NCBI RefSeq assembly: GCF_026410255.1
Contig: NZ_JAPMLL010000002.1
Span: 124,001 to 188,000 of the forward strand
Source: Xanthomarina sp. F1114
GTDB taxonomy: Bacteria > Bacteroidota > Bacteroidia > Flavobacteriales > Flavobacteriaceae
Length of the DNA stretch: 64,000 nucleotides
Reading direction: 5' to 3'
Part shown: positions 51,983-62,177 of the stretch, piece after piece
Layout of the letters: every line of letters begins with the position of its first letter
Position numbering within the stretch: the stretch's first letter is position 1
Translations under genes and position numbers: made by a program
The notes under the pieces: model-generated
What the model saw: the letters and a program-made list of their open reading frames with translations, nothing else
The model's database searches: none
Told to the model about the DNA's origin: nothing

Positions 51983-52022
51983 GTAGTAAGCCGATAACTG
52001 TTTTTGGTTATCGGTTTACTAC
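51983..52022 (+). other. Long hairpin between the fasciclin gene and crtI
   Basis: A 16-bp stem (51983-51998 with 52007-52022, one G-U pair, 8-nt loop) ends 14 bp before the crtI ATG and has no T-run. It may be a leaky terminator, an mRNA-processing site that sets fasciclin:crt ratio, or a structure near the crtI start. No separate crtI promoter was seen. Confidence 0.6.
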
Positions 52023-52036
52023 ATTAAAAATGAAAA

Positions 52037-53500
52037 ATGAAAAAAAATAAAATTGTCATTATAGGCTCGGGATTCTCTTCACTTTCCGCTTCTTGCTACT
52101 TAGCAAACAATGGTTTTGATGTTACTATTTTGGAAAAAAACAAAACGGTTGGAGGTCGTGCCAGACAATTAAAAAAAGAGGGATTTACTTTCGATATTGG
52201 TCCTACCTTCTATTGGATGCCCGATGTTTTTGAGCGCTTTTTTAACGATTTCAGTACCTCGACAGCAGCACATTACAAACTAAATAAACTTAATCCTGCA
52301 TATCAGATTTATTTTGGTAAAAATGATTCAGTTTGTATCTCTGATAATTTTGAAGATATCAAACAAACTTTTGAAAACATTGAAAAAGGAAGTGGTAAAA
52401 AACTACAACAATTTATAAATAAGGCCCATAGAAACTACAACATTGCTATAAAGGATTTGGTTTATAAACCTGGAAAACACGTTTTCGAAATTATAAACCA
52501 TAAAACTTTTTTAAAACTTTATGAGTTTGTTTTAACCATTAAGAGTCAAGTTTCTGGATACGTAAAAAACAAGCAACTTCAAAAAATATTGGAATTTCCT
52601 GTTTTATTTCTTGGCGCCAAGCCAAGTAACACACCTTCGTTTTACAATTTTATGAATTATGCCGATTTCAAACTAGGCACATGGCATCCCGAAGGTGGTA
52701 TGTATGAAGTTGTAAAAGCCATGACCACCCTTGCACAAAGTTTAGGTGTAAAAATTATTACAGATAGTGAAGTAGAAAAAATAGAAAATAAAAATAAAAC
52801 AGTTACAGGAGTCCAAACAAAAACGGGTTACTTTCCGTGTGACATCTTATTGAGTGGCGCAGATTACCATCATACAGAAACTTTGTTACCACAAGAGTTA
52901 AGACAGTATTCTGAAACCTATTGGAACAAGAAGACCTTTGCTCCTTCTGCCCTACTATTTTATGTGGGATTTGATAAAAAACTTGATAATGTTTCCCATC
53001 ATACTCTATTCTTTGATACTGATTTTGAAGCACATGCTAAAACTATTTACGATACTAAGGAGTGGGCAGAAAAACCATTGTTTTATGCTAGTTTTCCAAG
53101 TATTACAGACAATTCAACAGCTCCTATGGGGAAAGAAGCTGGCATTTTCCTAATTCCTATTGCTCCAGATGTAGAAGACACGTCAGAGATTAGAGAACAT
53201 TATTTTAAGCAACTTATAGAAAGAGTGGAAACCATTACTGGAGAAAGCATCAAAAACCACATTTTGTTTAAAGAATCTTATTGTGTGAATAATTTTAAAG
53301 ACGATTATCATTCTTATAAAGGGAATGCCTATGGTTTAGCGAATACACTTATGCAGACTCATGTGTTACGGCCTAAGCTAAAAAGCAAGAAAGTAGATAA
53401 CCTCTATTTCTGTGGGCAACTTACTGTTCCAGGACCTGGGGTTCCACCATCCTTAATATCTGGAAAAATTGTAAGCGAATTAATCTCAAAATACCATTAA
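52037..53500 (+). CDS. crtI: Phytoene desaturase
   Basis: 487 residues. The FAD-binding GSGFSSLSASCYLANNGFDVTILEKN is at 9-34 and VGGRARQLKKEGFTFDIGPT follows. The C-terminal CrtI signature FCGQLTVPGPGVPPSLISGK is intact. It desaturates phytoene to lycopene. The ATG at 52037 is chosen because the ATG at 52030 is in another frame and closes at once. crtB begins one base after its stop. Confidence 0.94.
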   Translation: MKKNKIVIIGSGFSSLSASCYLANNGFDVTILEKNKTVGGRARQLKKEGFTFDIGPTFYWMPDVFERFFNDFSTSTAAHYKLNKLNPAYQIYFGKNDSVCISDNFEDIKQTFENIEKGSGKKLQQFINKAHRNYNIAIKDLVYKPGKHVFEIINHKTFLKLYEFVLTIKSQVSGYVKNKQLQKILEFPVLFLGAKPSNTPSFYNFMNYADFKLGTWHPEGGMYEVVKAMTTLAQSLGVKIITDSEVEKIENKNKTVTGVQTKTGYFPCDILLSGADYHHTETLLPQELRQYSETYWNKKTFAPSALLFYVGFDKKLDNVSHHTLFFDTDFEAHAKTIYDTKEWAEKPLFYASFPSITDNSTAPMGKEAGIFLIPIAPDVEDTSEIREHYFKQLIERVETITGESIKNHILFKESYCVNNFKDDYHSYKGNAYGLANTLMQTHVLRPKLKSKKVDNLYFCGQLTVPGPGVPPSLISGKIVSELISKYH

Positions 53501-53501
53501 A

Positions 53502-54338
53502 ATGAAACAGCTATTTGACTCCTCCAGCCTCAAGTGTAGCAAAATTGTTACCAATACCTATAGCACCTCCTTTTCTTTAGGAATTAAACTTTTTGCACCA
53601 TCTGTTCGTCCACACATTTACGCGATCTATGGTTTTGTGCGTTATGCAGATGAAATAGTAGATTCTTTTGAAGGTTATAATCAACAAGATCTATTTAACG
53701 ACTTTGTGGAAGATTACAAGAAATCTTTAGATAGGAAAATAAGTTTAAACCCCATTATCAATGCGTTTCAGGAAGTAGTACATAGATATGACTTACATAC
53801 CTATGCCGACGATTTTTTAAAGCGAATGGAAGCAGATTTATACGTTACAGATTACAACACCAAAGAAGCTTACGAAAACTATATTTATGGTTCTGCAGAT
53901 GTGGTAGGTTTAATGTGCTTACGCGTCTTTGTTAATAACGATGAGAAAAAATTTAACGAATTAAAAGATGCAGCAAGACACTTAGGTTCTGCCTTTCAAA
54001 AAATAAATTTTTTAAGAGATTTTAAGGACGATGTGGAGCAATTAGGGCGTTCGTATTTTCCCAATTTGTCTCACAACGGCTTAAATAATGGCAATAAAAA
54101 TGAGATTATTGCAGATATTGACAAAGATTTGGATGCAGCTTACAAGGGGATTATTCAACTACCCTTAGAAAGTAAATTAGGCGTGTATATTGCTTATAGA
54201 TATTACTTAAAACTTTTGAAAAAACTAAAAAAAGCAGATTCAGAAAAAATCAGGAATAGACGCATTCGAATTTCGAATGGATTAAAAGTGTTTATTCTTA
54301 CTAAGTCGTATATCCGGTATAAATTAAACTTTTTTTAA
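53502..54338 (+). CDS. crtB: Phytoene synthase
   Basis: 278 residues of the squalene/phytoene synthase fold. First Asp-rich motif Asp50-x3-Asp54 (YADEIVDSFEG) and second in FLRDFKDDVEQLGRSYFP bind the Mg-diphosphates of two geranylgeranyl diphosphates. It condenses them to phytoene. The start follows the crtI stop by 1 bp, and crtZ begins 23 bp after its end. Confidence 0.94.
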   Translation: MKQLFDSSSLKCSKIVTNTYSTSFSLGIKLFAPSVRPHIYAIYGFVRYADEIVDSFEGYNQQDLFNDFVEDYKKSLDRKISLNPIINAFQEVVHRYDLHTYADDFLKRMEADLYVTDYNTKEAYENYIYGSADVVGLMCLRVFVNNDEKKFNELKDAARHLGSAFQKINFLRDFKDDVEQLGRSYFPNLSHNGLNNGNKNEIIADIDKDLDAAYKGIIQLPLESKLGVYIAYRYYLKLLKKLKKADSEKIRNRRIRISNGLKVFILTKSYIRYKLNFF

Positions 54339-54361
54339 ACACAAAATCAGTAACTTTAATT

Positions 54362-54817
54362 ATGACTATTTTATTGTATATTTTAATAACTCTTGGAACC
54401 TTTTCTCTTATGGAATTGGTAACCTGGCTCACGCATAAATATGTGATGCATGGGTTTTTGTGGTATTTACATGCCGATCATCATCAGCCAAAGTATCCAC
54501 ATGTATTTGAGAAAAACGATGCGTTTTTTATCATTTTTGCTATCCCAAGTATTTTGTTGTTCTATTTTGGGGCCGTTCCAGAGCTCAACTTTATGTTTTT
54601 TATTGGTTTGGGGATTTTATTCTACGGAATCACCTATTTTTTAATTCACGATGTGTTAATTCACCAACGTTTTAAGTGGTTTAAAAACACAAGAAACAAG
54701 TTTCTTTTAGGCTTACGTAAAGCTCACAAAGTACACCATAAACATATGGATAAAGAAGAAGGCGAATGTTTTGGAATGTTGTTTGTTCCTAAAAAGTATC
54801 ATAAGCAATACAAGTAA
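54362..54817 (+). CDS. crtZ: Beta-carotene hydroxylase
   Basis: A 151-residue membrane di-iron hydroxylase of the fatty acid hydroxylase superfamily. His clusters HKYVMHG (25-31), HADHH (37-41) and the C-terminal KAHKVHHKHM provide the metal ligands, with three to four membrane helices between. It adds hydroxyls to beta-carotene rings to give zeaxanthin. crtY starts 3 bp later. Confidence 0.93.
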   Translation: MTILLYILITLGTFSLMELVTWLTHKYVMHGFLWYLHADHHQPKYPHVFEKNDAFFIIFAIPSILLFYFGAVPELNFMFFIGLGILFYGITYFLIHDVLIHQRFKWFKNTRNKFLLGLRKAHKVHHKHMDKEEGECFGMLFVPKKYHKQYK

Positions 54818-54820
54818 ACT

Positions 54821-55507
54821 ATGGAAATATACACCTATTTATTAGTTAATCTAGCTTGTATTTCTGTACCTTTTATTGCTAGCTTTTATCCGAAACATGC
54901 TTTTTATAAAGAATGGAGGCCTTTTTTTAAAGCCAATCTTATTGTGACTTTGTTATTTGTAATTTGGGATTCTATTTTTACTAAAATCGGTATTTGGGGT
55001 TTTAACGAGGCCTACTTAACTGGAATAAACATCATTAATTTACCGTTGGAGGAAATCCTGTTTTTTATCTGTATTCCTTATGCTTGTGTGTTTAGCTATT
55101 TTGCATTTCAGTATTTTTTTAAGTCAAATATTTTACAGAAATCGCAAGCTATCATATCTTATGTGCTTATTTCTATTCTTTTAATTGTCGCCATTTTTAA
55201 TTACGACAAACTATACACTACAGTTACTTTTTTTGCTACCAGTTTTTACTTGATTTTCCTAGTTTATAAAAAGGTGGATTTATCCTTACATTATCTAAGC
55301 TATCTTTTTGTAATGCCCTTCTTTATTTTAAGCAATGGCGTTTTAACTGGCAGTTTTTTAGTAGAACCTATTGTTTGGTATAACGACGCTGAAAATCTAG
55401 GCATTAGAATAAGCAATATTCCAATTGAAGACTCGGTTTATGGCTTGTTATTGATTTTTATGAATATTGAGTTTTATAATTATTTTAAAAAAGAAAAGAG
55501 CCAATAA
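54821..55507 (+). CDS. crtY: Lycopene cyclase (fused CrtYcd type)
   Basis: 228 residues with about six to seven membrane segments. The two halves each carry the cyclase signature: LPLEEILFFICIPYAC (about 73-89) and IPIEDSVYGLLLIFMN (about 195-210), matching CrtYc and CrtYd joined in one chain as in flavobacteria. It closes both ends of lycopene to beta-carotene, completing a four-gene route from geranylgeranyl diphosphate to zeaxanthin. Confidence 0.9.
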   Translation: MEIYTYLLVNLACISVPFIASFYPKHAFYKEWRPFFKANLIVTLLFVIWDSIFTKIGIWGFNEAYLTGINIINLPLEEILFFICIPYACVFSYFAFQYFFKSNILQKSQAIISYVLISILLIVAIFNYDKLYTTVTFFATSFYLIFLVYKKVDLSLHYLSYLFVMPFFILSNGVLTGSFLVEPIVWYNDAENLGIRISNIPIEDSVYGLLLIFMNIEFYNYFKKEKSQ

Positions 55508-55574
55508 GGTTTTAAAAATCGAGCAGTAGCTTTAAAAGGCGTCTTTTCAGAAATATTGGATGTTTTGTAAACCA

Positions 55575-55604
55575 AAAAAGACCGCCTTTTCAGACAGTCT
55601 TTTT
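55575..55604. terminator. Terminator between crtY and clpX
   Basis: AAAAAGAC (55575-55582) pairs with GTCTTTTT (55597-55604) over an imperfect 14-nt interior. It stands between convergent genes, so it can serve either. Confidence 0.5.
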
Positions 55605-55625
55605 CAAATTGAACTATTTATTTAA

Positions 55626-56858
55626 TTAAGAAACAGCTTTCAGTTTCTTAATAGTTGATTTTGTTAATTTCTCTTCAGCATAGGCTTTAGTTACTCTAAT
55701 TTCTTTTTCGTCTGTTCCCGGCATCTCAAACATAGCATCTGTTAAGATTTCTTCGCATAAAGAACGTAATCCCCGTGCTCCAAGCTTGTATTCAACCGCT
55801 TTTTCAACTACAAAATCTAAAGCTCCATCTGTAATGCTAAAGTCAATTTCGTCCATAGCAAACAGTTTTTTGTATTGTTTGATAATGGCATTTTTAGGCT
55901 CTGTTAAAATAGATCTTAAAGTTTCAGCATCTAACGGATCCATATAAGTTAATACAGGAAGACGACCAATAATTTCTGGAATTAGTCCAAAATCTTTTAA
56001 GTCTTTTGGAATAATGTACTGCAACAAATTGCTGTGGTCTATACGTTCTTCAGACATGGAAGCGCTATAACCAACCGCTTGCATGTTTAAACGTTTCGAG
56101 ATTACTTTATCAATACCATCGAAAGCACCTCCTGCAATAAACAAGATATTTTCTGTATTAACTTCTATAAATTTTTGGTCTGGATGTTTACGTCCGCCTT
56201 TTGGTGGTACGTTTACAACAGTTCCTTCCAGAAGCTTTAATAAGGCTTGCTGTACACCTTCTCCTGACACATCTCTTGTTATAGAAGGATTATCGCTTTT
56301 TCTAGCAATTTTATCTATTTCGTCAATAAACACGATTCCTTTTTCGGCTTTCTCTAAACTATAATCTGCAGCTTGCAATAAACGGGTTAAAATACTTTCT
56401 ACATCTTCTCCTACATATCCTGCTTCAGTTAAAACTGTGGCATCGACAATTGCTAAAGGCACATTAAGCATTTTAGCAATGGTTTTTGCCATTAGGGTTT
56501 TACCTGTTCCTGTTTGCCCAACCATGATGATATTAGATTTTTGAATTTCAATATCGTCATCACTTGGAGGCTGTAACAGTCTTTTATAATGATTGTACAC
56601 GGCTACAGACATTACTTTTTTGGTTACGTCTTGACCGATAATATATTCGTCTAAAAAATCTTTTATCTGCTGTGGTTTTCGCAACATAAGTTCTGCTGAA
56701 AGCTCGCTATTATCGGTTTGTTTAGATTCTTCTAAAACAATACCATGAGCTTGCTCGATACATTTATCACAAATATGAGCATCTAATCCTGCAATTAATA
56801 AATTTGTTTCTGGCTTTTTTCTACCACAAAACGAACATTCTAATTCTTCCTTTGCCAT
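55626..56858 (-). CDS. clpX: ATP-dependent protease ATPase subunit ClpX
   Basis: 410 residues. The N-terminal zinc-binding dimer domain has Cys8, Cys11, Cys30 and Cys33. The AAA+ module has Walker A GQTGTGKT (about 113-120), Walker [10 protein letters not shown], a pore loop GYVGEDV and sensor 2 GARGLR. It unfolds substrates for ClpP, encoded just upstream on the same strand. Confidence 0.95.
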   Translation of the reverse strand: MAKEELECSFCGRKKPETNLLIAGLDAHICDKCIEQAHGIVLEESKQTDNSELSAELMLRKPQQIKDFLDEYIIGQDVTKKVMSVAVYNHYKRLLQPPSDDDIEIQKSNIIMVGQTGTGKTLMAKTIAKMLNVPLAIVDATVLTEAGYVGEDVESILTRLLQAADYSLEKAEKGIVFIDEIDKIARKSDNPSITRDVSGEGVQQALLKLLEGTVVNVPPKGGRKHPDQKFIEVNTENILFIAGGAFDGIDKVISKRLNMQAVGYSASMSEERIDHSNLLQYIIPKDLKDFGLIPEIIGRLPVLTYMDPLDAETLRSILTEPKNAIIKQYKKLFAMDEIDFSITDGALDFVVEKAVEYKLGARGLRSLCEEILTDAMFEMPGTDEKEIRVTKAYAEEKLTKSTIKKLKAVS

Positions 56859-57053
56859 TACTTGAGTTTAAGGTTTTGAAGTTGAAAATTCGAGACTTAA
56901 AAATAGTCTTACTTATAATTTTTACTTCATTCTTTTAATTTACATTCCAATTTGAATAAAACTGAGATATTATATCAGCGTTTTAACGCCGTTTAAATCA
57001 TTATTCTCTCTAAAAACAATGTCTTTAATATAACTATTTTTCTTCGTATTAGA

Positions 57054-57728
57054 TTAAGTACGTACTAAAATCTCGTCGATCATTCCGTAATCTTTAGCTT
57101 TATCGGCTTTCATCCAATAATCACGATCACTATCTGCGTAAACTTTGTCGTAATCTTGTCCGGAATGCTTACTAATAATTTTATATAATTCTTCTTTAAG
57201 GGTTAAGATCTCTCTAGCTGTAATTTCTATATCACTTGCTTGTCCTTGAGCTCCACCTAAAGGCTGATGAATCATAACACGAGAATGTGTTAATCCGCTA
57301 CGTTTACCCTTTTCTCCGGCGCATAATAAAACAGCTCCCATAGAAGCAGCCATTCCTGTACAGATTGTAGCTACATCTGGTTTAATAAACTGCATCGTAT
57401 CGTAAATACCTAAACCAGCATAAACACCTCCACCTGGTGAGTTAATATATATCTGAATGTCTTTAGAAGAATCTGTACTTTCTAAAAACAACAACTGTGC
57501 TTGAATAATATTTGCAACCTGATCGTTGATAGCCGTTCCTAAAAAGATAATACGATCCATCATTAATCTAGAGAATACATCGAAGATAGCTATGTTCATT
57601 TGGCGCTCCTCAATAATATTAGGCGTTAAATTAGTTGGGTACATATGGCTGATAATTTTATCGTAATACGTACTACTTATTCCTTGGTCTTTTATAGCGA
57701 ATTTTTCAAATTCTTTTGCGTAATTCAT
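57054..57728 (-). CDS. clpP: ATP-dependent Clp protease proteolytic subunit
   Basis: 224 residues, serine protease with catalytic Ser129 (GMAASMG), His154 (IHQPLGG) and Asp203 (DRDYWM). A propeptide of about 20-30 residues is likely. It forms the tetradecameric chamber used by ClpX. It lies between tig and clpX on the same strand, the common tig-clpP-clpX order. Confidence 0.95.
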   Translation of the reverse strand: MNYAKEFEKFAIKDQGISSTYYDKIISHMYPTNLTPNIIEERQMNIAIFDVFSRLMMDRIIFLGTAINDQVANIIQAQLLFLESTDSSKDIQIYINSPGGGVYAGLGIYDTMQFIKPDVATICTGMAASMGAVLLCAGEKGKRSGLTHSRVMIHQPLGGAQGQASDIEITAREILTLKEELYKIISKHSGQDYDKVYADSDRDYWMKADKAKDYGMIDEILVRT

Positions 57729-57756
57729 AAAGGTTATTTTATCTATTAAATGTGAA

Positions 57757-57790
57757 TTAAAAAGGCGTTAAAATTACAATTTTAACGCCT
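57757..57790 (-). terminator. Terminator of tig
   Basis: A perfect 12-bp stem (57763-57774 with 57779-57790, 4-nt loop) is followed leftward by a T-rich stretch on the minus strand. It partly separates tig from clpP. Confidence 0.8.
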
Positions 57791-57857
57791 AAATATAAGG
57801 ATTATTTAGTTAAATAAATACTAATCCTTGACAGAGGTTTAGTAATCTATTTAAATA

Positions 57858-59186
57858 TTACTTATCGCCGTAAACTTCTTTTACAAAAGCTTCGTAAGGA
57901 AGTTCTTTGGTTTTAAGATTTGCCTTTTCTTTATAAAGCTCTAATAGTTTCTGGCTAATAAGTTGTTCTGAGATTCTACGTGCTTCATCTTGATTAGATA
58001 ATACACGAGCAGCAATATCTTCTAACTCCTTATCTGAAGGATTCATTTGACCAAATTGCGCCATTTGCATTTTAATCATTTCTTTAGCTTGTCCTTTAAT
58101 ATCATCCATTGTTACTTTGATGTCGTTATCGGTAATTAATTTCCCTTCAATTAATTGGTAACGTAAGCTTTTTTCAGATTTTTCGTATTCTTCTTTAGCT
58201 TGGTCTTCTGTTAATTGGTTTTCTCCAGATGTTTGCATCCATTTTGTTAGAAATTCTGCCGGTAAATCGAATTTAGTGTTTTCAACCAAATGCTCAGTAA
58301 CATCATTTAACAACTTTTGTTCGGATTGTTGTTTAAATTGCTTTTCAGCATCTTCTTTGATTTTTTCTTTTAATTCGGTTACAGATTTTACAACACCTTC
58401 ACCAAATAATTTATCGAATAAATCCTGGTCCAGATCTGCCAATTCGCGTTCGTTAATTTCTGTAATTGTAAAAGCAACTTCAATATCTAAACCATGAACA
58501 GCGTCGTGCTCTAATTTTAAAGCATGCATTAATTCGTGATCGTCGTTATAAAGTCCTTTTGTTTTTAATTTGATTACATCTCCAACTTTAGCTCCAACAA
58601 ATTTCTTTTCAGTTGCTTTCCCTTTAAACTTATCTAAAGTTAAAGTTACTGAATTTTCAATCCCTTTTTCTTCGTTTGTATAAGTTCCAGTAACCTCGCT
58701 ATCTTTAGTGATTTCTGTTTGCGGCTTTAGTTTACCGTATTGTTTTTGAACGTTTTTAATTTGATCGTCAATCATCTCATCTCCAGCAACAATTTGATAC
58801 TGTGTGATAGGTTTTTTACTTTTTAATTCCACTTCAAATTCTGGAGCAAGTCCTAATTCGAATTCAAAAGATAATTTATCTGAATCCCAATCTAAATCAT
58901 CTTGCGGTTTTGGGATTGGATGTCCAAGAACATCTAGCTTTTCTTCAGTTAAGTACTTATTTAAAGCTTCTTGTAATAACTTGTTTACTTCATCAACCAA
59001 TACGGCTTTCCCGTATTGCTTTTTAACCATTCCCATTGGTACATGACCTTTTCTAAAACCAGGAATGTTTGCTGTTTTTCTATAATCGGATAAGATTTTA
59101 TCAACCTTATCGCTATAATCGTCTTTTGCGATATCTACTTTTACTACAGCATTTAATGCATCGATGTTTTCTCTTGTAATATTCAT
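57858..59186 (-). CDS. tig: Trigger factor
   Basis: 442 residues. The N-terminal ribosome-binding domain has the signature GFRKGHVPMG (about 41-50, FRxGxxP loop). The middle PPIase region (about 150-240) is divergent, and a long helical C-terminal chaperone domain follows. It binds nascent chains at the ribosome exit. In Bacteroidota the PPIase motif is often degenerate, and that appears true here. Confidence 0.92.
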   Translation of the reverse strand: MNITRENIDALNAVVKVDIAKDDYSDKVDKILSDYRKTANIPGFRKGHVPMGMVKKQYGKAVLVDEVNKLLQEALNKYLTEEKLDVLGHPIPKPQDDLDWDSDKLSFEFELGLAPEFEVELKSKKPITQYQIVAGDEMIDDQIKNVQKQYGKLKPQTEITKDSEVTGTYTNEEKGIENSVTLTLDKFKGKATEKKFVGAKVGDVIKLKTKGLYNDDHELMHALKLEHDAVHGLDIEVAFTITEINERELADLDQDLFDKLFGEGVVKSVTELKEKIKEDAEKQFKQQSEQKLLNDVTEHLVENTKFDLPAEFLTKWMQTSGENQLTEDQAKEEYEKSEKSLRYQLIEGKLITDNDIKVTMDDIKGQAKEMIKMQMAQFGQMNPSDKELEDIAARVLSNQDEARRISEQLISQKLLELYKEKANLKTKELPYEAFVKEVYGDK

Positions 59187-59267
59187 TATATTATGACATA
59201 AAAATTGGGTTGCAAAAATACATATTTTTTACAACCCAACAAAGTTTTTAACGTATTGTATGTCAGC

Positions 59268-59615
59268 CTAGTTTACATCGTCTTTTAAGACAGAAAACAA
59301 GATAGACTGAAGAATAGATAATAAAAAGCTAAATAGCAAAGCAATCCAAAAGCCATCTACTGTAAAGCCACTAATAAATTTATTGGCCATTAAAATAATT
59401 AAAGCATTAATTACCAATAAAAAAAAGCCTAAAGTTATTACTGTAATTGGCAAGGTTAAAACTACCAATAAAGGCTTAACAAAGGCATCGAGAAGCCCTA
59501 AAACAACAGCTACAATAACGGCTGCCCCATAACCTTCAACATAAACACCGGGCAAGAGGTAAGCTAAAACAACTACTGCCACAGCAGTTAATAAAATCCG
59601 TATAATTAAGTTCAT
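59268..59615 (-). CDS. Phage-holin-4-2-like small membrane protein (YvlD type)
   Basis: 115 residues, four hydrophobic helices (about 5-20, 28-48, 55-78 and 88-110). The family motif LGLLDAFVKPLLVVLTLPITVITLGFFLLVINALII is clear. Despite its Pfam name it is a chromosomal inner-membrane protein not tied to phage. Function unknown; relatives respond to envelope stress. Confidence 0.85.
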   Translation of the reverse strand: MNLIIRILLTAVAVVVLAYLLPGVYVEGYGAAVIVAVVLGLLDAFVKPLLVVLTLPITVITLGFFLLVINALIILMANKFISGFTVDGFWIALLFSFLLSILQSILFSVLKDDVN

Positions 59616-59660
59616 AAGTTCTTTTATATGTTAAATTCAAAGATAGAAAATTAGCTTTTG

Positions 59661-60437
59661 TTATGCTAGGAAGCTCATAACTTCGTTATAAAAAACTTTC
59701 GGATTTTCGGCATGTAACCAGTGTCCTGACTTTGGAATAGTTATAATTTTAGAATTAGGAAAATGATTTTTGATTAAAGTTTCATCTTGTGCTCCTATAT
59801 ATTCCGAGCGATCGCCTCTTAAAAAAAGTGTTTCTCCTTTAAATTGGGCATGAATTGGCAAGGGTTCGCCAATTTCTTCGATATTGCTTTTTAAAACTTC
59901 TAAATTTATTCTTAAAGCTAGATTCTTGCTTTCTGTCCAATATAAGTTTTTCAATAAAAACTGTCGGATTCCAAAATTTGAAATATATTTTTCTAACTGA
60001 TCGTCTGCATCCCCTCTACTTTCCATATTTTCAAAATCCAGACTGCTTAAACCTTCCAAAATAAGGTCGTGATGTACTGGATAGTATCTAGGTGAGATAT
60101 CCGCAATTATTAGTTTTGAAACCAATTCTGGGTAAGTGGCAGCAAAAAGCATGGCAACCTTCCCTCCCATGGAATGACCCAGCAAAACAATGTTCTTTAA
60201 ATCGTTTCTATCGCAATAGTTTTTTAAATCTTCTACTAAAACTTCATAGTTAAAATTATCGCTATGAAAACTTCTTCCATGATTACGCTGGTCTATTAAA
60301 TGAACCTGATAGTTACTTTTACTAAATTTAGTGCCCAGAGTTTTCCAATTATCACTCATGCCTAAAAAGCCATGAAGAATAACAAAGGGATTTCCTTCAC
60401 CAATAATATTTGAATATAATTCTTCTTTTCTCGTCAT
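59661..60437 (-). CDS. Alpha/beta-hydrolase (YbfF-like esterase)
   Basis: 258 residues. Oxyanion region LHGFLGMSDNW (about 23-33), nucleophile Ser in GHSMGGKVAM (about 87-96), acid in ADISPRYY or later LRGDRSEY, and catalytic His in SGHWLHAENP near the C-terminus complete the triad. It resembles small acyl-CoA or ester hydrolases of the YbfF type. Substrate unknown. Single gene. Confidence 0.85.
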   Translation of the reverse strand: MTRKEELYSNIIGEGNPFVILHGFLGMSDNWKTLGTKFSKSNYQVHLIDQRNHGRSFHSDNFNYEVLVEDLKNYCDRNDLKNIVLLGHSMGGKVAMLFAATYPELVSKLIIADISPRYYPVHHDLILEGLSSLDFENMESRGDADDQLEKYISNFGIRQFLLKNLYWTESKNLALRINLEVLKSNIEEIGEPLPIHAQFKGETLFLRGDRSEYIGAQDETLIKNHFPNSKIITIPKSGHWLHAENPKVFYNEVMSFLA

Positions 60438-60643
60438 GATTTTATATGTTTTTCAACCTGGCATTTACAGTTTCTGTTTGTTAGTTTACATGCTGAATTC
60501 TTTATCCTAGAATTTTAACAAACAACTGCAGAAACCTAATATTTCTTTTAACCAGAGTTTTTCGTCAATTACTATAAACTAAAACCTTTTCTGTTTTTTC
60601 TATCCTTCTTATAATCTAAACCTGTAAACTACAAACAAGCGTT

Positions 60644-61357
60644 TTAAGAAAGCTTTTGTAAATACATCTGTATAACATTTTCAATACCTAAGTATAAGCT
60701 TTCAGAAATTAAAGCATGTCCTATAGAAACCTCTAATAACTCCGGAACATGTTGCTTAAAATATGCAATATTATCTAAAGATAAATCGTGACCTGCATTT
60801 ACTCCTAAACCCAAAGAATTTGCTAATTCGGCACAAGCAGTATATGGTTTAATAGCCGATTTATTACCCAGACCAAATTGATGAGCAAACGCTTCGGTAT
60901 AAAGTTCTATTCTGTCTGTTCCAGTTGCTTTAGCTCCTTCAATTTGTTTTAATTCTGGATCTACAAAAATGGAAGTTCTAATGCCATGATCTTTAAACTC
61001 CTTGATAACATCCATTAAATAATCTTTATGCTTAACAGTATCCCAACCAGCATTACTAGTAATAGCATTTTCAGCATCAGGCACCAAGGTAACTTGTGTA
61101 GGTTTTAATTCTAAAACCATATCCATAAACTTTTTTACTGGGTTTCCTTCAATATTATATTCCGTATAAACTTCAGATTTTAAATCGTATGCATCCTGAT
61201 ATCTAATATGTCTTTCGTCTGGTCTTGGATGAATGGTCACTCCTTGAGCTCCAAAACGTTGTACATCTTTAGCAAATTGCACCACATTTGGAAGATCGCC
61301 ACCTCGAGAATTTCTTAAAGTTGCAATCTTATTGATATTAACACTTAATTTTGTCAT
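60644..61357 (-). CDS. pdxJ: Pyridoxine 5'-phosphate synthase
   Basis: 237 residues from MTKLSVNINKIATLRNSRGG (61357); an ATG 12 codons upstream is not conserved. TIM barrel with VTIHPRPDERHIRYQD (substrate binding), VNAGHDLSLDN and SIGHALISESL phosphate loops. It condenses 1-deoxyxylulose 5-phosphate with 3-amino-2-oxopropyl phosphate. The divergent CBS gene starts 90 bp away. Confidence 0.95.
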   Translation of the reverse strand: MTKLSVNINKIATLRNSRGGDLPNVVQFAKDVQRFGAQGVTIHPRPDERHIRYQDAYDLKSEVYTEYNIEGNPVKKFMDMVLELKPTQVTLVPDAENAITSNAGWDTVKHKDYLMDVIKEFKDHGIRTSIFVDPELKQIEGAKATGTDRIELYTEAFAHQFGLGNKSAIKPYTACAELANSLGLGVNAGHDLSLDNIAYFKQHVPELLEVSIGHALISESLYLGIENVIQMYLQKLS

Positions 61358-61446
61358 TTTATAGATTTTAATCCTACAAAAATACGAAGTCAATCAAGGT
61401 TATTGTAGTAAATTTTGATTAATTTGCAATAACTATAATTGAAACA

Positions 61447-62106
61447 ATGAATCTTTCAGATTACATAATAAACGATATTAAACCACTTGACAGGCAAGAC
61501 AAGATTGGAGACATCCAACTTTTGTTTAATCAGTTAACATACTCGCATATTCCTATTAAAAACGACAACAATGTTTACTTAGGCTGTATGTCTGAAACTG
61601 ATGCACATTGCTTTAATAGCGGTAAACCTTTGTCAGATTTTACGCATGCCATTGAAGGCTTTTACGTTAGGGAACATACTGTATGGTTAGATGTATTGGA
61701 AGCTTTTGCTCAAAATTCTACGAATATTATGCCTGTGTTAAGTGAAAACAACACCTATTTAGGTTACTACGAATTAAACGATGTAATTAGTCTTTTTAAT
61801 GAAACCCCTTTCTTTGCTGAAGCAGGAAGCATATTAATTGTTGAAAAAGGAGTTTTAGACTACTCTTTTAGCGAACTTAGCCAAATAGTAGAATCCAATA
61901 ACGGAAAACTACTAGGAGCTTTTATATCTAAAATGGAAAACGATATGGTTCAAATAACCTTAAAAATTGGGAATACTGGATTAAACGATATTATGCAAAC
62001 GTTTAGACGTTACAGCTACAAAGTTGTTTCTGGACATGAAGAAGACAGTTATCTAGAAAATTTAAAAGAGCGTTCAGATTATTTAAGCAAATATTTAAAT
62101 ATCTAA
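61447..62106 (+). CDS. CBS-domain protein
   Basis: 219 residues. A pair of CBS motifs covers about 5-130: IKPLDRQDKIGDIQLLFNQLTYSHIPIKNDNNVYLGCMSE and HTVWLDVLEAFAQNSTNIMPVLSENNTYLGYYELNDVI. They form an adenine-nucleotide-sensing module. The C-terminal 80 residues look ACT-like (VEKGVLDYSFSELSQIVESNNGKLLGAFIS). It lies before nadK, the common flavobacterial order; the ligand is unknown. Confidence 0.85.
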   Translation: MNLSDYIINDIKPLDRQDKIGDIQLLFNQLTYSHIPIKNDNNVYLGCMSETDAHCFNSGKPLSDFTHAIEGFYVREHTVWLDVLEAFAQNSTNIMPVLSENNTYLGYYELNDVISLFNETPFFAEAGSILIVEKGVLDYSFSELSQIVESNNGKLLGAFISKMENDMVQITLKIGNTGLNDIMQTFRRYSYKVVSGHEEDSYLENLKERSDYLSKYLNI

Positions 62107-62177
62107 AACAGGTATTATTAAACTCTTTTAAAACTCCCTACTACTTACTTAATAGCTAATTATTAAAAATAAAATCT

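Noticed and set aside
59268-59615. Phage holin
   Set aside because: The family name is misleading. The gene lies among core genes with no lysin or phage genes nearby.
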